Notes: a model not told the origin generated them from the sequence alone. DNA of 64,000 bases from Saccharibacillus qingshengii (GCF_013185195.1 NZ_JAAZWC010000004.1:124001-188000); one strand, 5' to 3'; counted from the stretch's first letter, positions 8,582 through 16,004 are shown. Numbers and translations: made by a program.

Positions 8582-10063
8582 TCAGGCCATCTGCCGGTTC
8601 CGCCGGGTCAACAGCGGACGGAGATAAGCAGCCAGGGCGGCCAGCAGAAGCAGCAGTTGGGGCAGCGTGCTGTACCAGGAGGAATAGAGACTGATCGAAG
8701 CGACCGACGGCAGGTAATTTTCGGTGGTCGAAGGAATCAAGCCCGCCATCTGTAGGCTGTGAATACCCGAGCCGAGGAATTTGAAGCCCAGATAGAAGAC
8801 AACGACGCTCGAGATCAGGAAAAAAGGCCGGAGCGGAAGCCGGTCGCCCAGCTTCAAGATGACGACCGTGACCAGGGCCAGTACGCCGAATCCGGCTCCG
8901 ATGCCCAGCAGAAGCTCGCGGCCCGGCATCCGTCCCGCCAGACCGATCAGGAAGATTACGGTCTCCAGGCCTTCCCGTACGATAGCCAGAAAAGCGAGCA
9001 GAGCCAGCGAAAACATCCGTCCGCCCGAGAGAGCCTGGCGGCTGTTGGCCTTGAGCTTCTCGTTCCAACGCCGGATATCGGAGCTGCGGTGCAGCCAATA
9101 GCCTACGTAGAGCAGCATGACGGCGGCGGCGATGCCGGTCCAGCCGTTCAGCAGCGAGTTGCCCGCCCCGAATACGGAAGCGGAGAGCAGCAGCGATACG
9201 CCTGCGCCGGCGGCGATCGAAACCAGCAGGCCGGCCGCGGAACCGCCGACGATCCAGCGCTGGCCGCGCGAAGATCCGGATTTCCGGACGAACGCCAGCA
9301 GCGAACCGACCACGAGCAGGGCTTCGAGCCCTTCCCGAATCGGGATCAGCGCCGCGTCGATCCAGCTGTAGCCGGCGTCGGCGAGCGGGGTCAGCGAATC
9401 GATCATGCCAACGAGCAGCGGCACGGCCTGTGCGCGCTGCTCGGGATCGGACAGGTAGGCGGGCAGAAGGACAAGGTCGCGTTCGGTATTCGCGTAGACG
9501 GAAGCCGAACGTCCGACCACCTCGCCTTCCACGGCCAGCCATTGGTTTTGAAGCTCACGCGCTCCGCTGGTCGCGCTCTCCAGGTCGCCGGCTTCGATCG
9601 AAGATTTGACGCTTCCGAGCTTGGCGATATAGGTGCCGAGCGTCATGCGGGTGCGTCCGTCATTGTCGGTATAGGAGCCTTCGGCATAGCTGACAAGCGA
9701 CAGGCGGAAGGACTCCAGCTTCGGACGGATTTCGTCGGGTTCGCCGCCGATATAGGCCAAGGAGATGTCGGCAATCCCGCTGCCGATCTCGGCTGCGAGT
9801 GCGGCAGAGTCGGTCTTGGTACTCTGTTTGCTGCGCGACCACCACGATTTGACCGGGGCGAACTTTTCTTTGGAAGCTTCCAGGTCGCCGCTGCCGAGCT
9901 GGAGCAGGGCGGCGTCCACGGCAGAGATCGCATCCTGCGTATCCGGAAGGTCTTCCGAAGCGGAGACCTGTCCGCCGAAGCCGCCGAGCAGCAGAAACAG
10001 CGCCAGCAGAACGGCCGGAATCCGAAACTTGAACGGAAGGAGAAGCGGGAGAGGACTGCGCAT
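8582..10063 (-). CDS. efeU: EfeU, FTR1-family iron permease
   Basis: The 493-residue protein is an FTR1-type iron permease. A signal peptide or first helix (about 15-31) leads into a roughly 200-residue helical outer domain typical of Firmicute EfeU. The membrane domain follows, with the two iron-binding REGLE motifs at 243-247 (PIREGLEALL) and 363-367 (VREGLETVIF) and about seven helices. It is the first gene of the operon. Upstream are a TTGACA-17-TATAAT promoter (10153-10181) and a Fur-box palindrome at 10117-10135 in the leader, so iron-repressed expression is expected. Confidence 0.95.
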   Translation of the reverse strand: MRSPLPLLLPFKFRIPAVLLALFLLLGGFGGQVSASEDLPDTQDAISAVDAALLQLGSGDLEASKEKFAPVKSWWSRSKQSTKTDSAALAAEIGSGIADISLAYIGGEPDEIRPKLESFRLSLVSYAEGSYTDNDGRTRMTLGTYIAKLGSVKSSIEAGDLESATSGARELQNQWLAVEGEVVGRSASVYANTERDLVLLPAYLSDPEQRAQAVPLLVGMIDSLTPLADAGYSWIDAALIPIREGLEALLVVGSLLAFVRKSGSSRGQRWIVGGSAAGLLVSIAAGAGVSLLLSASVFGAGNSLLNGWTGIAAAVMLLYVGYWLHRSSDIRRWNEKLKANSRQALSGGRMFSLALLAFLAIVREGLETVIFLIGLAGRMPGRELLLGIGAGFGVLALVTVVILKLGDRLPLRPFFLISSVVVFYLGFKFLGSGIHSLQMAGLIPSTTENYLPSVASISLYSSWYSTLPQLLLLLAALAAYLRPLLTRRNRQMA

Positions 10064-10116
10064 TTACAAATCTTCCTTTCTTATGTACACCGTTCCTATG
10101 TACACGGTCTTCTATG

Positions 10117-10135
10117 AATGATAATGATTATCATT
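10117..10135. promoter_or_regulatory. Fur box controlling efeUOB
   Basis: AATGATAATGATTATCATT is a perfect 9-1-9 palindrome matching the 19-bp Fur consensus closely. It lies downstream of the efe -10 element, within the predicted first 30 nt of the transcript, where bound Fur would block transcription. Confidence 0.92.
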
Positions 10136-10152
10136 TAGTTAAAAGTATCTCG

Positions 10153-10181
10153 ATTATAGAAGCGTGGAAGATCCTTGTCAA
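10153..10181 (-). promoter_or_regulatory. Consensus sigma-A promoter of efeUOB
   Basis: The minus strand reads TTGACA (10176-10181), a 17-bp spacer and TATAAT (10153-10158), a perfect match to consensus. Start of transcription is expected near 10146, just before the Fur box. Confidence 0.92.
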
Positions 10182-10298
10182 TGTAAAAATTTTAACAATA
10201 AAAGGGGAGAGGTGCTCAGAAGCAAACCCCTCAACCGCGCGGATTCGACTGAAACCGTTTCTAAAAAACGGAGCTTATGAACGATCACGGATTAAGGT

Positions 10299-10327
10299 TT
10301 GACAAGGGGGAGGCCGCGCTCTATACT
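10299..10327 (+). promoter_or_regulatory. Sigma-A promoter of tatAC
   Basis: TTGACA (10299-10304), a 17-bp spacer and TATACT (10322-10327). The predicted start near 10334 places the Fur box 10344-10362 in the leader, mirroring the efe side. Confidence 0.9.
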
Positions 10328-10343
10328 GAGTTTATTTGAATTA

Positions 10344-10362
10344 AGTGATAATCATTATCAAT
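10344..10362. promoter_or_regulatory. Fur box controlling tatAC
   Basis: The core TGATAATCATTATCA (10346-10360) is a perfect 7-1-7 palindrome of the Fur consensus. It sits between the -10 element and the tatA ribosome site, so Fur-Fe would act as a block on transcription. Confidence 0.9.
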
Positions 10363-10389
10363 ATATATAGATAGGTGGAGGCGTTCGAT

Positions 10390-10650
10390 ATGGCTTTTGG
10401 GCCGGGAAGCATTGCGGTGGTAGTTGGGGTGGCCTTGCTGGTCTTTGGTCCGAAAAAACTGCCGGAACTTGGTCGTGCGGCCGGGGAAACACTGAAAGAG
10501 TTCCGCAGTGCGACGCGGGGACTCGGAGACGAATCCGCCAAGGAGTCGGGAGCGGCCGCGCGGAAATCCGCCGAAGCGGCACCGGCAGTCGCGTTGGCGA
10601 AAGAGCCGGTTGGCCGGGAAGACGAGGGAGGGCGGCCCGACTCTCCCTGA
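10390..10650 (+). CDS. tatA: TatA, twin-arginine translocase pore subunit
   Basis: The 86-residue protein has one N-terminal membrane helix ([15 protein letters not shown]), the [11 protein letters not shown] hinge and an amphipathic helix ([12 protein letters not shown]), which is the TatA/E architecture. The tail is charged and low in complexity. The ATG at 10390 is preferred over an in-frame GTG at 10375 because GGTGGAGG (10374-10381) is correctly spaced. tatC starts 11 nt after its stop. A Fur box in its leader and the divergent efeUOB suggest a dedicated role in EfeB export. Confidence 0.93.
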   Translation: MAFGPGSIAVVVGVALLVFGPKKLPELGRAAGETLKEFRSATRGLGDESAKESGAAARKSAEAAPAVALAKEPVGREDEGGRPDSP

Positions 10651-10660
10651 CGAGGCGCGT

Positions 10661-11368
10661 ATGGGGCTGCTGGCCCACGTTGTCGAACTGCGCCGGCGCC
10701 TGCTGATTTGTGCCGGGGTATTTCTGCTTTTGTTCATCGCGGGATTCTGGGCGGCGCGTCCGGTGATCGGTCTGCTCGAACGGTCGGGCGCGGAACTGGG
10801 CATGTCCCTGCATGTTTTTCGGGTGACGGATGCGCTGGCTATCATGGTGCAGTCAGCTTTCTGGTTTGCGCTCGTTCTGACTTTTCCGCTGATTCTGCAT
10901 CAGACCTGGCAGTTCGTCAAACCCGGCTTGTACGAAGGAGAGCGCCGCGCCGTAAGACTGCATATTGGCGGCATCTTCCTGATGTTTCTGATCGGGGCCG
11001 CTTTTGCCTACGAGATCGTATTTCCGATCATGCTGCGGTTTATGTTCGGACTGTCGGCGGAACTGGGCCTGGAACCGGTTATCGGCATCCGCGAATATTT
11101 CGACTTCATGCTGCGCCTGGTAGTTCCTTTTGGCATTCTGTTCGAGCTGCCGCTTCTATTGACGCTGCTGACGCGGATCGGAATCGTGACTCCGGCTTCG
11201 CTGCGGCGCGTCCGCAAGTATGCCTATTTCGGCCTTGTGGTCGCTGCGGGATTTATCGCTCCGCCGGATGCGCTGTCGCTGCTGATTGTGACGCTGCCGC
11301 TGATCCTGCTGTACGAAGCGGGAATCGGTATTAGCTCGCTTGCTTATGGAAAAAGAAAGAAGGTTTAA
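10661..11368 (+). CDS. tatC: TatC, twin-arginine translocase receptor subunit
   Basis: The 235-residue polytopic protein is TatC, which recognises RR signal peptides. The N-terminal motif MGLLAHVVELRRRLL fits the family start (M--H--ELRRR). About six membrane segments follow, together with the conserved FPLILHQTWQFVKPGLYEGERR loop region, the E in AFAYEIVFP, and FELPLLLTLLTRIGIV. The frame is open upstream through tatA, but 10661 is the only sensible ATG. It follows tatA by 10 nt with GAGG upstream, so translation is probably coupled. Confidence 0.93.
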   Translation: MGLLAHVVELRRRLLICAGVFLLLFIAGFWAARPVIGLLERSGAELGMSLHVFRVTDALAIMVQSAFWFALVLTFPLILHQTWQFVKPGLYEGERRAVRLHIGGIFLMFLIGAAFAYEIVFPIMLRFMFGLSAELGLEPVIGIREYFDFMLRLVVPFGILFELPLLLTLLTRIGIVTPASLRRVRKYAYFGLVVAAGFIAPPDALSLLIVTLPLILLYEAGIGISSLAYGKRKKV

Positions 11369-11380
11369 TGTAGGAAACGT

Positions 11381-11409
11381 TTGCTTTTGGATCGGCTCTG
11401 TGGTAAGAT
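11381..11409 (+). promoter_or_regulatory. Putative promoter of the cold-shock gene
   Basis: TTGCTT (11381-11386), a 17-bp spacer and TAAGAT (11404-11409). It would produce a leader of about 175 nt before the csp start, a length usual for cold-shock genes. The promoter is inferred by eye. Confidence 0.55.
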
Positions 11410-11441
11410 TATAGGTAATAACGAGTGGGCATCCTTGATTT

Positions 11442-11502
11442 ACACATTGGAAAGGGTTGTCATGTATGGGTTATGGTACCTTTTCCAATGTGTGATTTTT
11501 TT
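11442..11502 (+). terminator. Hairpin with U-tract: tatAC terminator or csp leader attenuator
   Basis: ACACATTGGAAA (11442-11453) pairs with TTTCCAATGTGT (11482-11493), with two more G-C pairs inside, followed by seven T residues (11496-11502). It could end tatAC. Because the candidate csp promoter lies upstream of it, it could also act as an attenuator that is bypassed under some conditions. Confidence 0.6.
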
Positions 11503-11539
11503 ATATCCCCACGGAGCATAAAAAATGCATGTTGCCGGG

Positions 11540-11581
11540 ACTTGGAGCTACTCCAAAGTTTCGGAATCAAATTTTTGGAGG
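11540..11581 (+). promoter_or_regulatory. Candidate translation switch in the csp leader
   Basis: CTCCAA(A) at 11551-11557 can pair either with TTGGAG at 11542-11547 (3-nt loop) or with TTTGGAG at 11574-11580, which overlaps the ribosome site GGAGG (11577-11581). The two hairpins exclude each other: the first frees the ribosome site and the second hides it. This fits temperature-sensitive control but rests on pairing by eye. Confidence 0.5.
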
Positions 11582-11590
11582 TTTTCTCTA

Positions 11591-11791
11591 ATGGAAACAG
11601 GAACAGTAAAATGGTTTAACGCAGAAAAAGGTTACGGTTTCATCGAAGTTGAAGGCGGAAGCGACGTATTCGTTCACTTCTCCGCTATCCAAGGCGACGG
11701 TTTCAAAACCCTCGACGAAGGACAACGCGTAGAATTCAACATCGTTGAAGGTAACCGCGGACCACAAGCCGAAAACGTAACTAAACTGTAA
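11591..11791 (+). CDS. Cold-shock protein (CspA/CspB family)
   Basis: The 66-residue protein is a single cold-shock domain, an RNA chaperone that melts mRNA structure. RNP1 (KGYGFIEV) and RNP2 (VFVHFSAI) are intact, and the N-terminus [14 protein letters not shown] is canonical. GGAGG lies 9 nt before the ATG. The leader is long and structured, which suggests post-transcriptional control. A hairpin terminator follows directly. Confidence 0.96.
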   Translation: METGTVKWFNAEKGYGFIEVEGGSDVFVHFSAIQGDGFKTLDEGQRVEFNIVEGNRGPQAENVTKL

Positions 11792-11804
11792 GAACCCAAA
11801 GAAC

Positions 11805-11842
11805 GGACTGCTCTTAACCATGGGTTGAGAGCGGTCCTTTTT
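11805..11842 (+). terminator. Intrinsic terminator of the cold-shock gene
   Basis: An imperfect stem of about 14 bp, from GGAC at 11805 to GTCC at 11834-11837, is followed by five T residues. Confidence 0.85.
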
Positions 11843-11855
11843 CATTGGAATACTT

Positions 11856-11891
11856 CGAATCGGATTAATTTATCCAAATTAATCCGATTCG
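11856..11891 (+). repeat. Perfect 16-bp hairpin without U-tract
   Basis: CGAATCGGATTAATTT (11856-11871) pairs perfectly with 11876-11891 around ATCC. No T-run follows, and it lies between the csp terminator and the YdjO-like gene, in the region expected to hold the promoter or leader of the latter. It could be an operator or an RNA stem. Confidence 0.6.
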
Positions 11892-11953
11892 GAGCAATCC
11901 GATACAGAACCGGGACCGGCTGCGGCCCTATTAAATGCGGGGAGGCATCGAGC

Positions 11954-12169
11954 ATGTATTTTCGTAAAAAGCAGGACGAAGAACTTGTGAAAGAAAGCAC
12001 GGCGGTATGGACTTGCGAGAAGGAAGACTGCAAAGGCTGGATGAGGGACAATTTTTCGTTCGAGGACGAACCCAAATGCCCAATCTGCTCGTCTTCAATG
12101 AAGCGGGATACGAAAATGCTTCCGGTGCTGGCCAATCCGACCGGAGATCCAAAACCGGAGAGCAAGTAA
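11954..12169 (+). CDS. YdjO-like cold-inducible zinc-ribbon protein
   Basis: The 71-residue protein has two metal-binding pairs, CEKEDC and CPIC, around a WMRDNFSF segment, and matches the small YdjO family of cold-inducible proteins in Bacillales. Function is unknown; the Cys pairs suggest a zinc knuckle. GGGGAGG precedes the ATG at 11954. It lies immediately after the cold-shock gene with its own upstream hairpin, so common cold control is plausible. Confidence 0.8.
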   Translation: MYFRKKQDEELVKESTAVWTCEKEDCKGWMRDNFSFEDEPKCPICSSSMKRDTKMLPVLANPTGDPKPESK

Positions 12170-12222
12170 GCTGCCAACCGGCAGTGATTCGGCATAGATC
12201 GCACAGGTGATCGGCATCAGAC

Positions 12223-12282
12223 AAAAAACCGTTTTTGGTACGGCCTGCTAGCGGCAGGTGGCGGACCAAAAGCGGTTTTTTT
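12223..12282 (+). terminator. Intrinsic terminator of the YdjO-like gene
   Basis: AAAAAACCG-TTTTTGGT (12223-12239) pairs with ACCAAAAGCGGTTTTTTT (12265-12282), with an inner CCTGC/GGCAGG-type hairpin. The T-run ends the plus strand. Confidence 0.88.
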
Positions 12283-12313
12283 GCGTTGAGGGGAATGTGG
12301 GAACGCTTACGCG

Positions 12314-12319
12314 TATAAT
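12314..12319 (+). promoter_or_regulatory. Probable -10 element of the biosynthetic cluster
   Basis: TATAAT lies 27 bp before the KAS III-like ATG at 12347. No good -35 is seen at 17 bp, so an activator or a weak promoter is possible. Confidence 0.45.
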
Positions 12320-12346
12320 GAAGTCAACAGATAAGGGGGAACGCTT

Positions 12347-13345
12347 ATGGGAGCGCGTCATATCAAAATTACGGGTACGGGCAGATATCTGCCGGGAATC
12401 GGTATTGCGGCCGAAGAGATCGATCGCAGGATCGGAGCGGAGCCGGGGTGGGTCATGCGCAAGACCAGCGTAGCCAACCGGCACTTTGCGGGTGAAGAAA
12501 CGGCGTCGGAGATGGGAGCGAATGCGGCGAGGGAAGCGCTTGAACGGGCGGGTCTGACTTTTGCGGATATCGATTGTCTGGTCTGCGCCAGCGGAACGAT
12601 GCAGCAGCCGATTCCGTGTACGGCGGCTTTGATCCAGCGGGCATTGGGCGAAGAAGAATCCGGGGTTCCGTGTTTTGATATCAATTCGACGTGCCTCAGC
12701 TTTGTTACCGCGCTCGATACCTTGTCTTACCTGATCGATGCCGGCCGATACCGCCGCATTCTGATCGTCTCCAGCGAGATCGCTTCCAAAGGACTGAACT
12801 GGTCGGACAAGGAAAGTGCGGCGCTGTTCGGAGACGGGGCCGCCGCAGCCGTGGTGGAACGTTCCGCGGATAGCGAAGTGTCGCGCCTTCTCCATGCCCG
12901 GATGACGACGCACAGCGCCGGTGCGCGCCATTCCGAAATCCGGGGCGGAGGAAGCGGGATTCCGGCTCCCGGATACAGCGAAGAAACGGCGGCCGATTAC
13001 CTGTTCTCGATGGACGGCGAAGCCATCTTCCGCCAGGCGTCCCGTCTGCTGCCCGACTTCATGCGCGAACTGCTGGGCGGAGCAGGCCTGTCCATGAACG
13101 ATTTCAAACTTGTCGTGCCGCATCAGGGAAGCGTCATGGCGATGCGGCTGCTTCAGCGCAAACTGGGCATTTCCGAAGAGCAGATGCTGTACGTCGCTCC
13201 GTATTACGGGAACGTGATTGCCGCTTCGATTCCGCTGGGTCTCGATAAAGCCGTACGCGAAGGCCGGCTGAATCGGGGCGACCGGGTACTGCTGGTCGGT
13301 ACCTCGGCCGGTCTGTCGCTGGGCGGAGCGGTGCTGATCTATTGA
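12347..13345 (+). CDS. KAS III-like (FabH/OleA-type) thiolase-superfamily synthase
   Basis: The 332-residue protein has the KAS III fold with an intact Cys-His-Asn triad: Cys116 (NSTCLSFV), His259 (VPHQGS) and Asn289 (YYGNVIAASIP). Such enzymes join an acyl-CoA to a second acyl group by Claisen condensation. Adjacency to non-fatty-acid genes (ATP-grasp, epimerase, adenylate-forming enzyme, acyltransferase) suggests secondary metabolism rather than housekeeping fatty-acid initiation. AAGGGGG precedes the ATG. An antisense open frame of 735 codons covers this gene and the next; it is a codon-bias shadow. Confidence 0.88.
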   Translation: MGARHIKITGTGRYLPGIGIAAEEIDRRIGAEPGWVMRKTSVANRHFAGEETASEMGANAAREALERAGLTFADIDCLVCASGTMQQPIPCTAALIQRALGEEESGVPCFDINSTCLSFVTALDTLSYLIDAGRYRRILIVSSEIASKGLNWSDKESAALFGDGAAAAVVERSADSEVSRLLHARMTTHSAGARHSEIRGGGSGIPAPGYSEETAADYLFSMDGEAIFRQASRLLPDFMRELLGGAGLSMNDFKLVVPHQGSVMAMRLLQRKLGISEEQMLYVAPYYGNVIAASIPLGLDKAVREGRLNRGDRVLLVGTSAGLSLGGAVLIY

Positions 13346-13381
13346 GCCGGAGATGAGATCGGCCAAGAAGGAGGGGACGCG

Positions 13382-14794
13382 ATGAACGGACTGCGCGTAC
13401 TGATTACGGGAGGCCGCGCGCCGTGCGCGCTGGATCTGGCGCGCGGCTTTGCGGCGAGGGGCGCCGAGGTGTACGCGGCCGAGAGCCTCGAGCATTCGCT
13501 GTGCGCGGCTTCGCGCGCGGTCAAGCGAAGCTTCCTCGTCCCGCCTCCGGCGCAGGACCCGGAAGGGTATGCGGACGCGCTGCGCGAGATCGTGCGCAGG
13601 GAACGGATCGGTCTGCTGCTGCCGACCTGTGAGGAAATCTTCTACATTTCCGCCTACCGGGACGACTTCGGCCCGGACTGCCGCGTCTTGGCGCCCCCGC
13701 TTGGGATGCTGCGCGAACTGCACAGCAAGTGGGCGTTTATCGCGCTGTGCGCGCGGCTGGGTTTTGCCGTGCCGGAGACGGTGCGGCTGGACTTCGCGGA
13801 CGGCGGGCGCCGAAGGCAGGGGCGCGAAGAAGAGCGGATTGCGGGCGAGATTCCGCGGCCGCGTCTTGGCGATCCGGCTTATATCCTGAAGCCGGAGTTC
13901 TCCCGGTTCTCGGCCAGGCTGTCGAGGCACGCGGCGCTGGACGATGCCCGCGCGCAGGCCCGAAGCGCGGGCGGGGTCTGGGTGGCGCAGCGATACGCCG
14001 GGGGCGAGCTGCTGTGCACGTACGGAACCGCGCATGAAGGGCGGCTGCTGGCGCACGCGGCGTACCGCGCGCCGCAGACGGCAAGCGGAGCGTCCGTCTG
14101 CTTCAAGCCCGACACCGATCCGAAGGTACAGGAATGGGTAGCCCGCTTCGTGGAGCGGACGAACTTCAGCGGTCAGCTGGCGTTCGACTTCATCCGGACC
14201 GATGAAGGTGCGCTGCTGCCGATCGAATGCAATCCGCGCGCCACAAGCGGCGTGCATCTGCTGCTGGCGCCGCAGAGTGCGGGCGGCGGGTCGAAGCGGT
14301 CTGCAGGAGCGGCCTTGTCCAGCGGGGCTCTTCCGCGAACGCCGGATCTGCTTGATGCGCTGGCCCGGCCGGATCGGATCGGGGAAACGATCGAGGCTTG
14401 TCCGGTGCAAACGCCGATGCTGCTGCTGCCGATGCTGGGCAGCGGCCTCGGTCAACTGACGCGGCCGAAGGCGTTTGCCGCCTGGCTGCGGGATCTGCGC
14501 AGTTCGCGCGATGTCCTGCTTCGGCGCGGAGACGCTCCGGTGCTGCCGCAGGCGCTGCGGATGATGCTGGAACTGCGCCGACGGGCAGCGGCAAGCGGAT
14601 GTTCCTTGTCCGAAGCATCGGTGTCGGATATCGGCTGGGACGGCCAGCCGATCGGAGCGGGAACGTCCGACGGACGCAGCGAAGGCGATAAGCGGCAGAA
14701 GACCGATCGCCGCGATCCGGCTGCCGATTCGCTGCCGCCCCTGCCAAAAGGAAGCGGCAGAACGAGTGTGGACAAGAGCGAAGAAGCCTTTTAG
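13382..14794 (+). CDS. ATP-grasp domain ligase of the biosynthetic cluster
   Basis: The 470-residue protein looks like a CarB-type ATP-grasp carboxylate-amine ligase. It has an N-terminal Rossmann-like pre-ATP-grasp domain (VLITGGRAPCALDLARGF), a lysine-bearing ATP-binding segment (YILKPEFSRFS), and the metal-binding stretch AFDFIRTDEGALLPIECNPRATSGVHLL with its E-N pair. The final 60 residues are polar and probably disordered. These enzymes form amide or ester bonds via acyl phosphates; the substrate is unknown. GAAGGAGGGG precedes the ATG, 36 bp after the synthase gene. Base composition is very GC-rich. Confidence 0.83.
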   Translation: MNGLRVLITGGRAPCALDLARGFAARGAEVYAAESLEHSLCAASRAVKRSFLVPPPAQDPEGYADALREIVRRERIGLLLPTCEEIFYISAYRDDFGPDCRVLAPPLGMLRELHSKWAFIALCARLGFAVPETVRLDFADGGRRRQGREEERIAGEIPRPRLGDPAYILKPEFSRFSARLSRHAALDDARAQARSAGGVWVAQRYAGGELLCTYGTAHEGRLLAHAAYRAPQTASGASVCFKPDTDPKVQEWVARFVERTNFSGQLAFDFIRTDEGALLPIECNPRATSGVHLLLAPQSAGGGSKRSAGAALSSGALPRTPDLLDALARPDRIGETIEACPVQTPMLLLPMLGSGLGQLTRPKAFAAWLRDLRSSRDVLLRRGDAPVLPQALRMMLELRRRAAASGCSLSEASVSDIGWDGQPIGAGTSDGRSEGDKRQKTDRRDPAADSLPPLPKGSGRTSVDKSEEAF

Positions 14795-14812
14795 CGAAAA
14801 AGGTTACGCACA

Positions 14813-14821
14813 TGTGGATAA
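14813..14821 (-). promoter_or_regulatory. Single DnaA-box match
   Basis: TGTGGATAA on the plus strand is the exact complement of the DnaA box TTATCCACA. It is isolated, so regulation rather than an origin is the most that can be proposed, and chance is possible. Confidence 0.3.
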
Positions 14822-14857
14822 GTGCGAAAAACGATGTTTTCGGCCTGGCTTATACCC

Positions 14858-14890
14858 AAACCGGGGATAGAATAGCGAAAACCGGGGATA
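14858..14890 (+). repeat. Direct repeats 21 bp apart upstream of the epimerase gene
   Basis: AAACCGGGGATA occurs at 14858-14869 and 14879-14890, spaced by 21 bp, two helical turns, in the 202-bp gap before the epimerase gene. The spacing is typical of paired sites for a regulator on one DNA face. No regulator gene is adjacent. Confidence 0.5.
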
Positions 14891-14996
14891 AGCTCGCTCA
14901 GTTTCTATGAATTAGCCTTTAAAATCCAGTCTTCTAAAGTTGTACACAGGCAGAAAAGGCGAAAATAAATCGGATCGGGAAGCTGGAGGGAATCAA

Positions 14997-16004
14997 ATGA
15001 AGGTGCTGGTGACCGGGGCAACCGGATTTCTGGGCGGCCGTCTGGCGCGCAGCTTAGTGGAAGATGGGCATGAAGTAACCGGGCTTGGACGGGGCGAAGA
15101 AGCAGGCCGCAGATTGGAGAGGGACGGTATCCGGTTTATCCGGACGGAACTTGGCGATGCGGAGGCGGTGAACCGCGCCGTATCCGGTGGATTCGATATT
15201 GCGCTTCACTGCGGTGCGCATTCCGCTTCCTGGGGACGCGATGCCGATTTCTGGACCGCCAATGTAACGGGTACGGCGAATATCGCCCAAGCCTGTCTGC
15301 TCGCGGGAGTCTCCCGGTTGGTACACGTATCTACGCCAAGCCTCTGTTTCGGGACAGGGGAACGGCTCGGCGTACGGGAAACCGATCCGCTGCCTGCGAA
15401 GCAGATCAGCGCCTATGCGCGTACCAAGCTGTTGGCCGAGCGGGAGATCGACCGGGCGCGCCGAGCCGGACTCCGAACCCTTGTGATTCGGCCCCGCGCT
15501 TTGTATGGTCCCGGCGACCGCAGTATTCTGCCCCGGCTGATCGAAGCGAACCGCCAGACGGGAGTCCCGTTTATCGGCGGAGGGCGGGCACTGATCGATC
15601 TGACCTATGTGGACGACGCGGTTCAGGCACTCAAGCTGGCGGCTTTCGCTCCGAACGAAACGCCGGGAAGCCTGTATCATGTGAGCGGGGGGGCGCCGAT
15701 CGCTTTCGAGGACGCGGCGGAGCGGTTGTTTGCGAAGCTGGAACGCCCGCTTCGAATCAAGAAGCTGCCGTTTGCCGCGGCGTATGCGGCCGCTTCTGTT
15801 ATGGAAACTGCGGCGAGGCTGAGGCCTTCCGGCGGCGAACCGATGCTGACCCGTGCGCTGGTCGGTATGCTGGGGAGCAGCCAGACGCTGGATATCGGCG
15901 CCGCACGCGAGAAGTTGGGCTACAAGCCGCTTGTCGGTATCGAAGAAGGGCTTGATCGCTTTGTCGAATGGTACAAAGCGCAGGAAGGAGGATCTATCGA
16001 TTGA
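14997..16004 (+). CDS. NAD(P)-dependent epimerase/3beta-HSD-like reductase
   Basis: The 335-residue extended short-chain dehydrogenase has the nucleotide motif GATGFLGGRLAR (residues 7-18) and the catalytic YARTK (Tyr-x3-Lys). The overall layout resembles 3beta-hydroxysteroid dehydrogenase and OleD-type enzymes, so reduction of a beta-keto product of the neighbouring synthase is a reasonable hypothesis. The ATG at 14997 has GGAGGG about 8 nt upstream. The 202-bp gap before it contains repeats and may hold a promoter, so the last four cluster genes could form their own operon. Confidence 0.88.
   Translation: MKVLVTGATGFLGGRLARSLVEDGHEVTGLGRGEEAGRRLERDGIRFIRTELGDAEAVNRAVSGGFDIALHCGAHSASWGRDADFWTANVTGTANIAQACLLAGVSRLVHVSTPSLCFGTGERLGVRETDPLPAKQISAYARTKLLAEREIDRARRAGLRTLVIRPRALYGPGDRSILPRLIEANRQTGVPFIGGGRALIDLTYVDDAVQALKLAAFAPNETPGSLYHVSGGAPIAFEDAAERLFAKLERPLRIKKLPFAAAYAAASVMETAARLRPSGGEPMLTRALVGMLGSSQTLDIGAAREKLGYKPLVGIEEGLDRFVEWYKAQEGGSID

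Noticed and set aside
7260-9542. Long form of EfeO with a 330-residue N-terminal extension
   Set aside because: The extension is out-of-phase sequence within efeU; ribosome site and lipobox place the start at 8534.
12248-14455. 735-codon open frame on the minus strand
   Set aside because: It is antisense to the KAS III-like and ATP-grasp genes, is Arg/Pro-rich with no family motif, and arises from GC-rich codon bias.
14813-14890. Possible replication origin suggested by the DnaA box
   Set aside because: A single box without an AT-rich unwinding region or origin genes.
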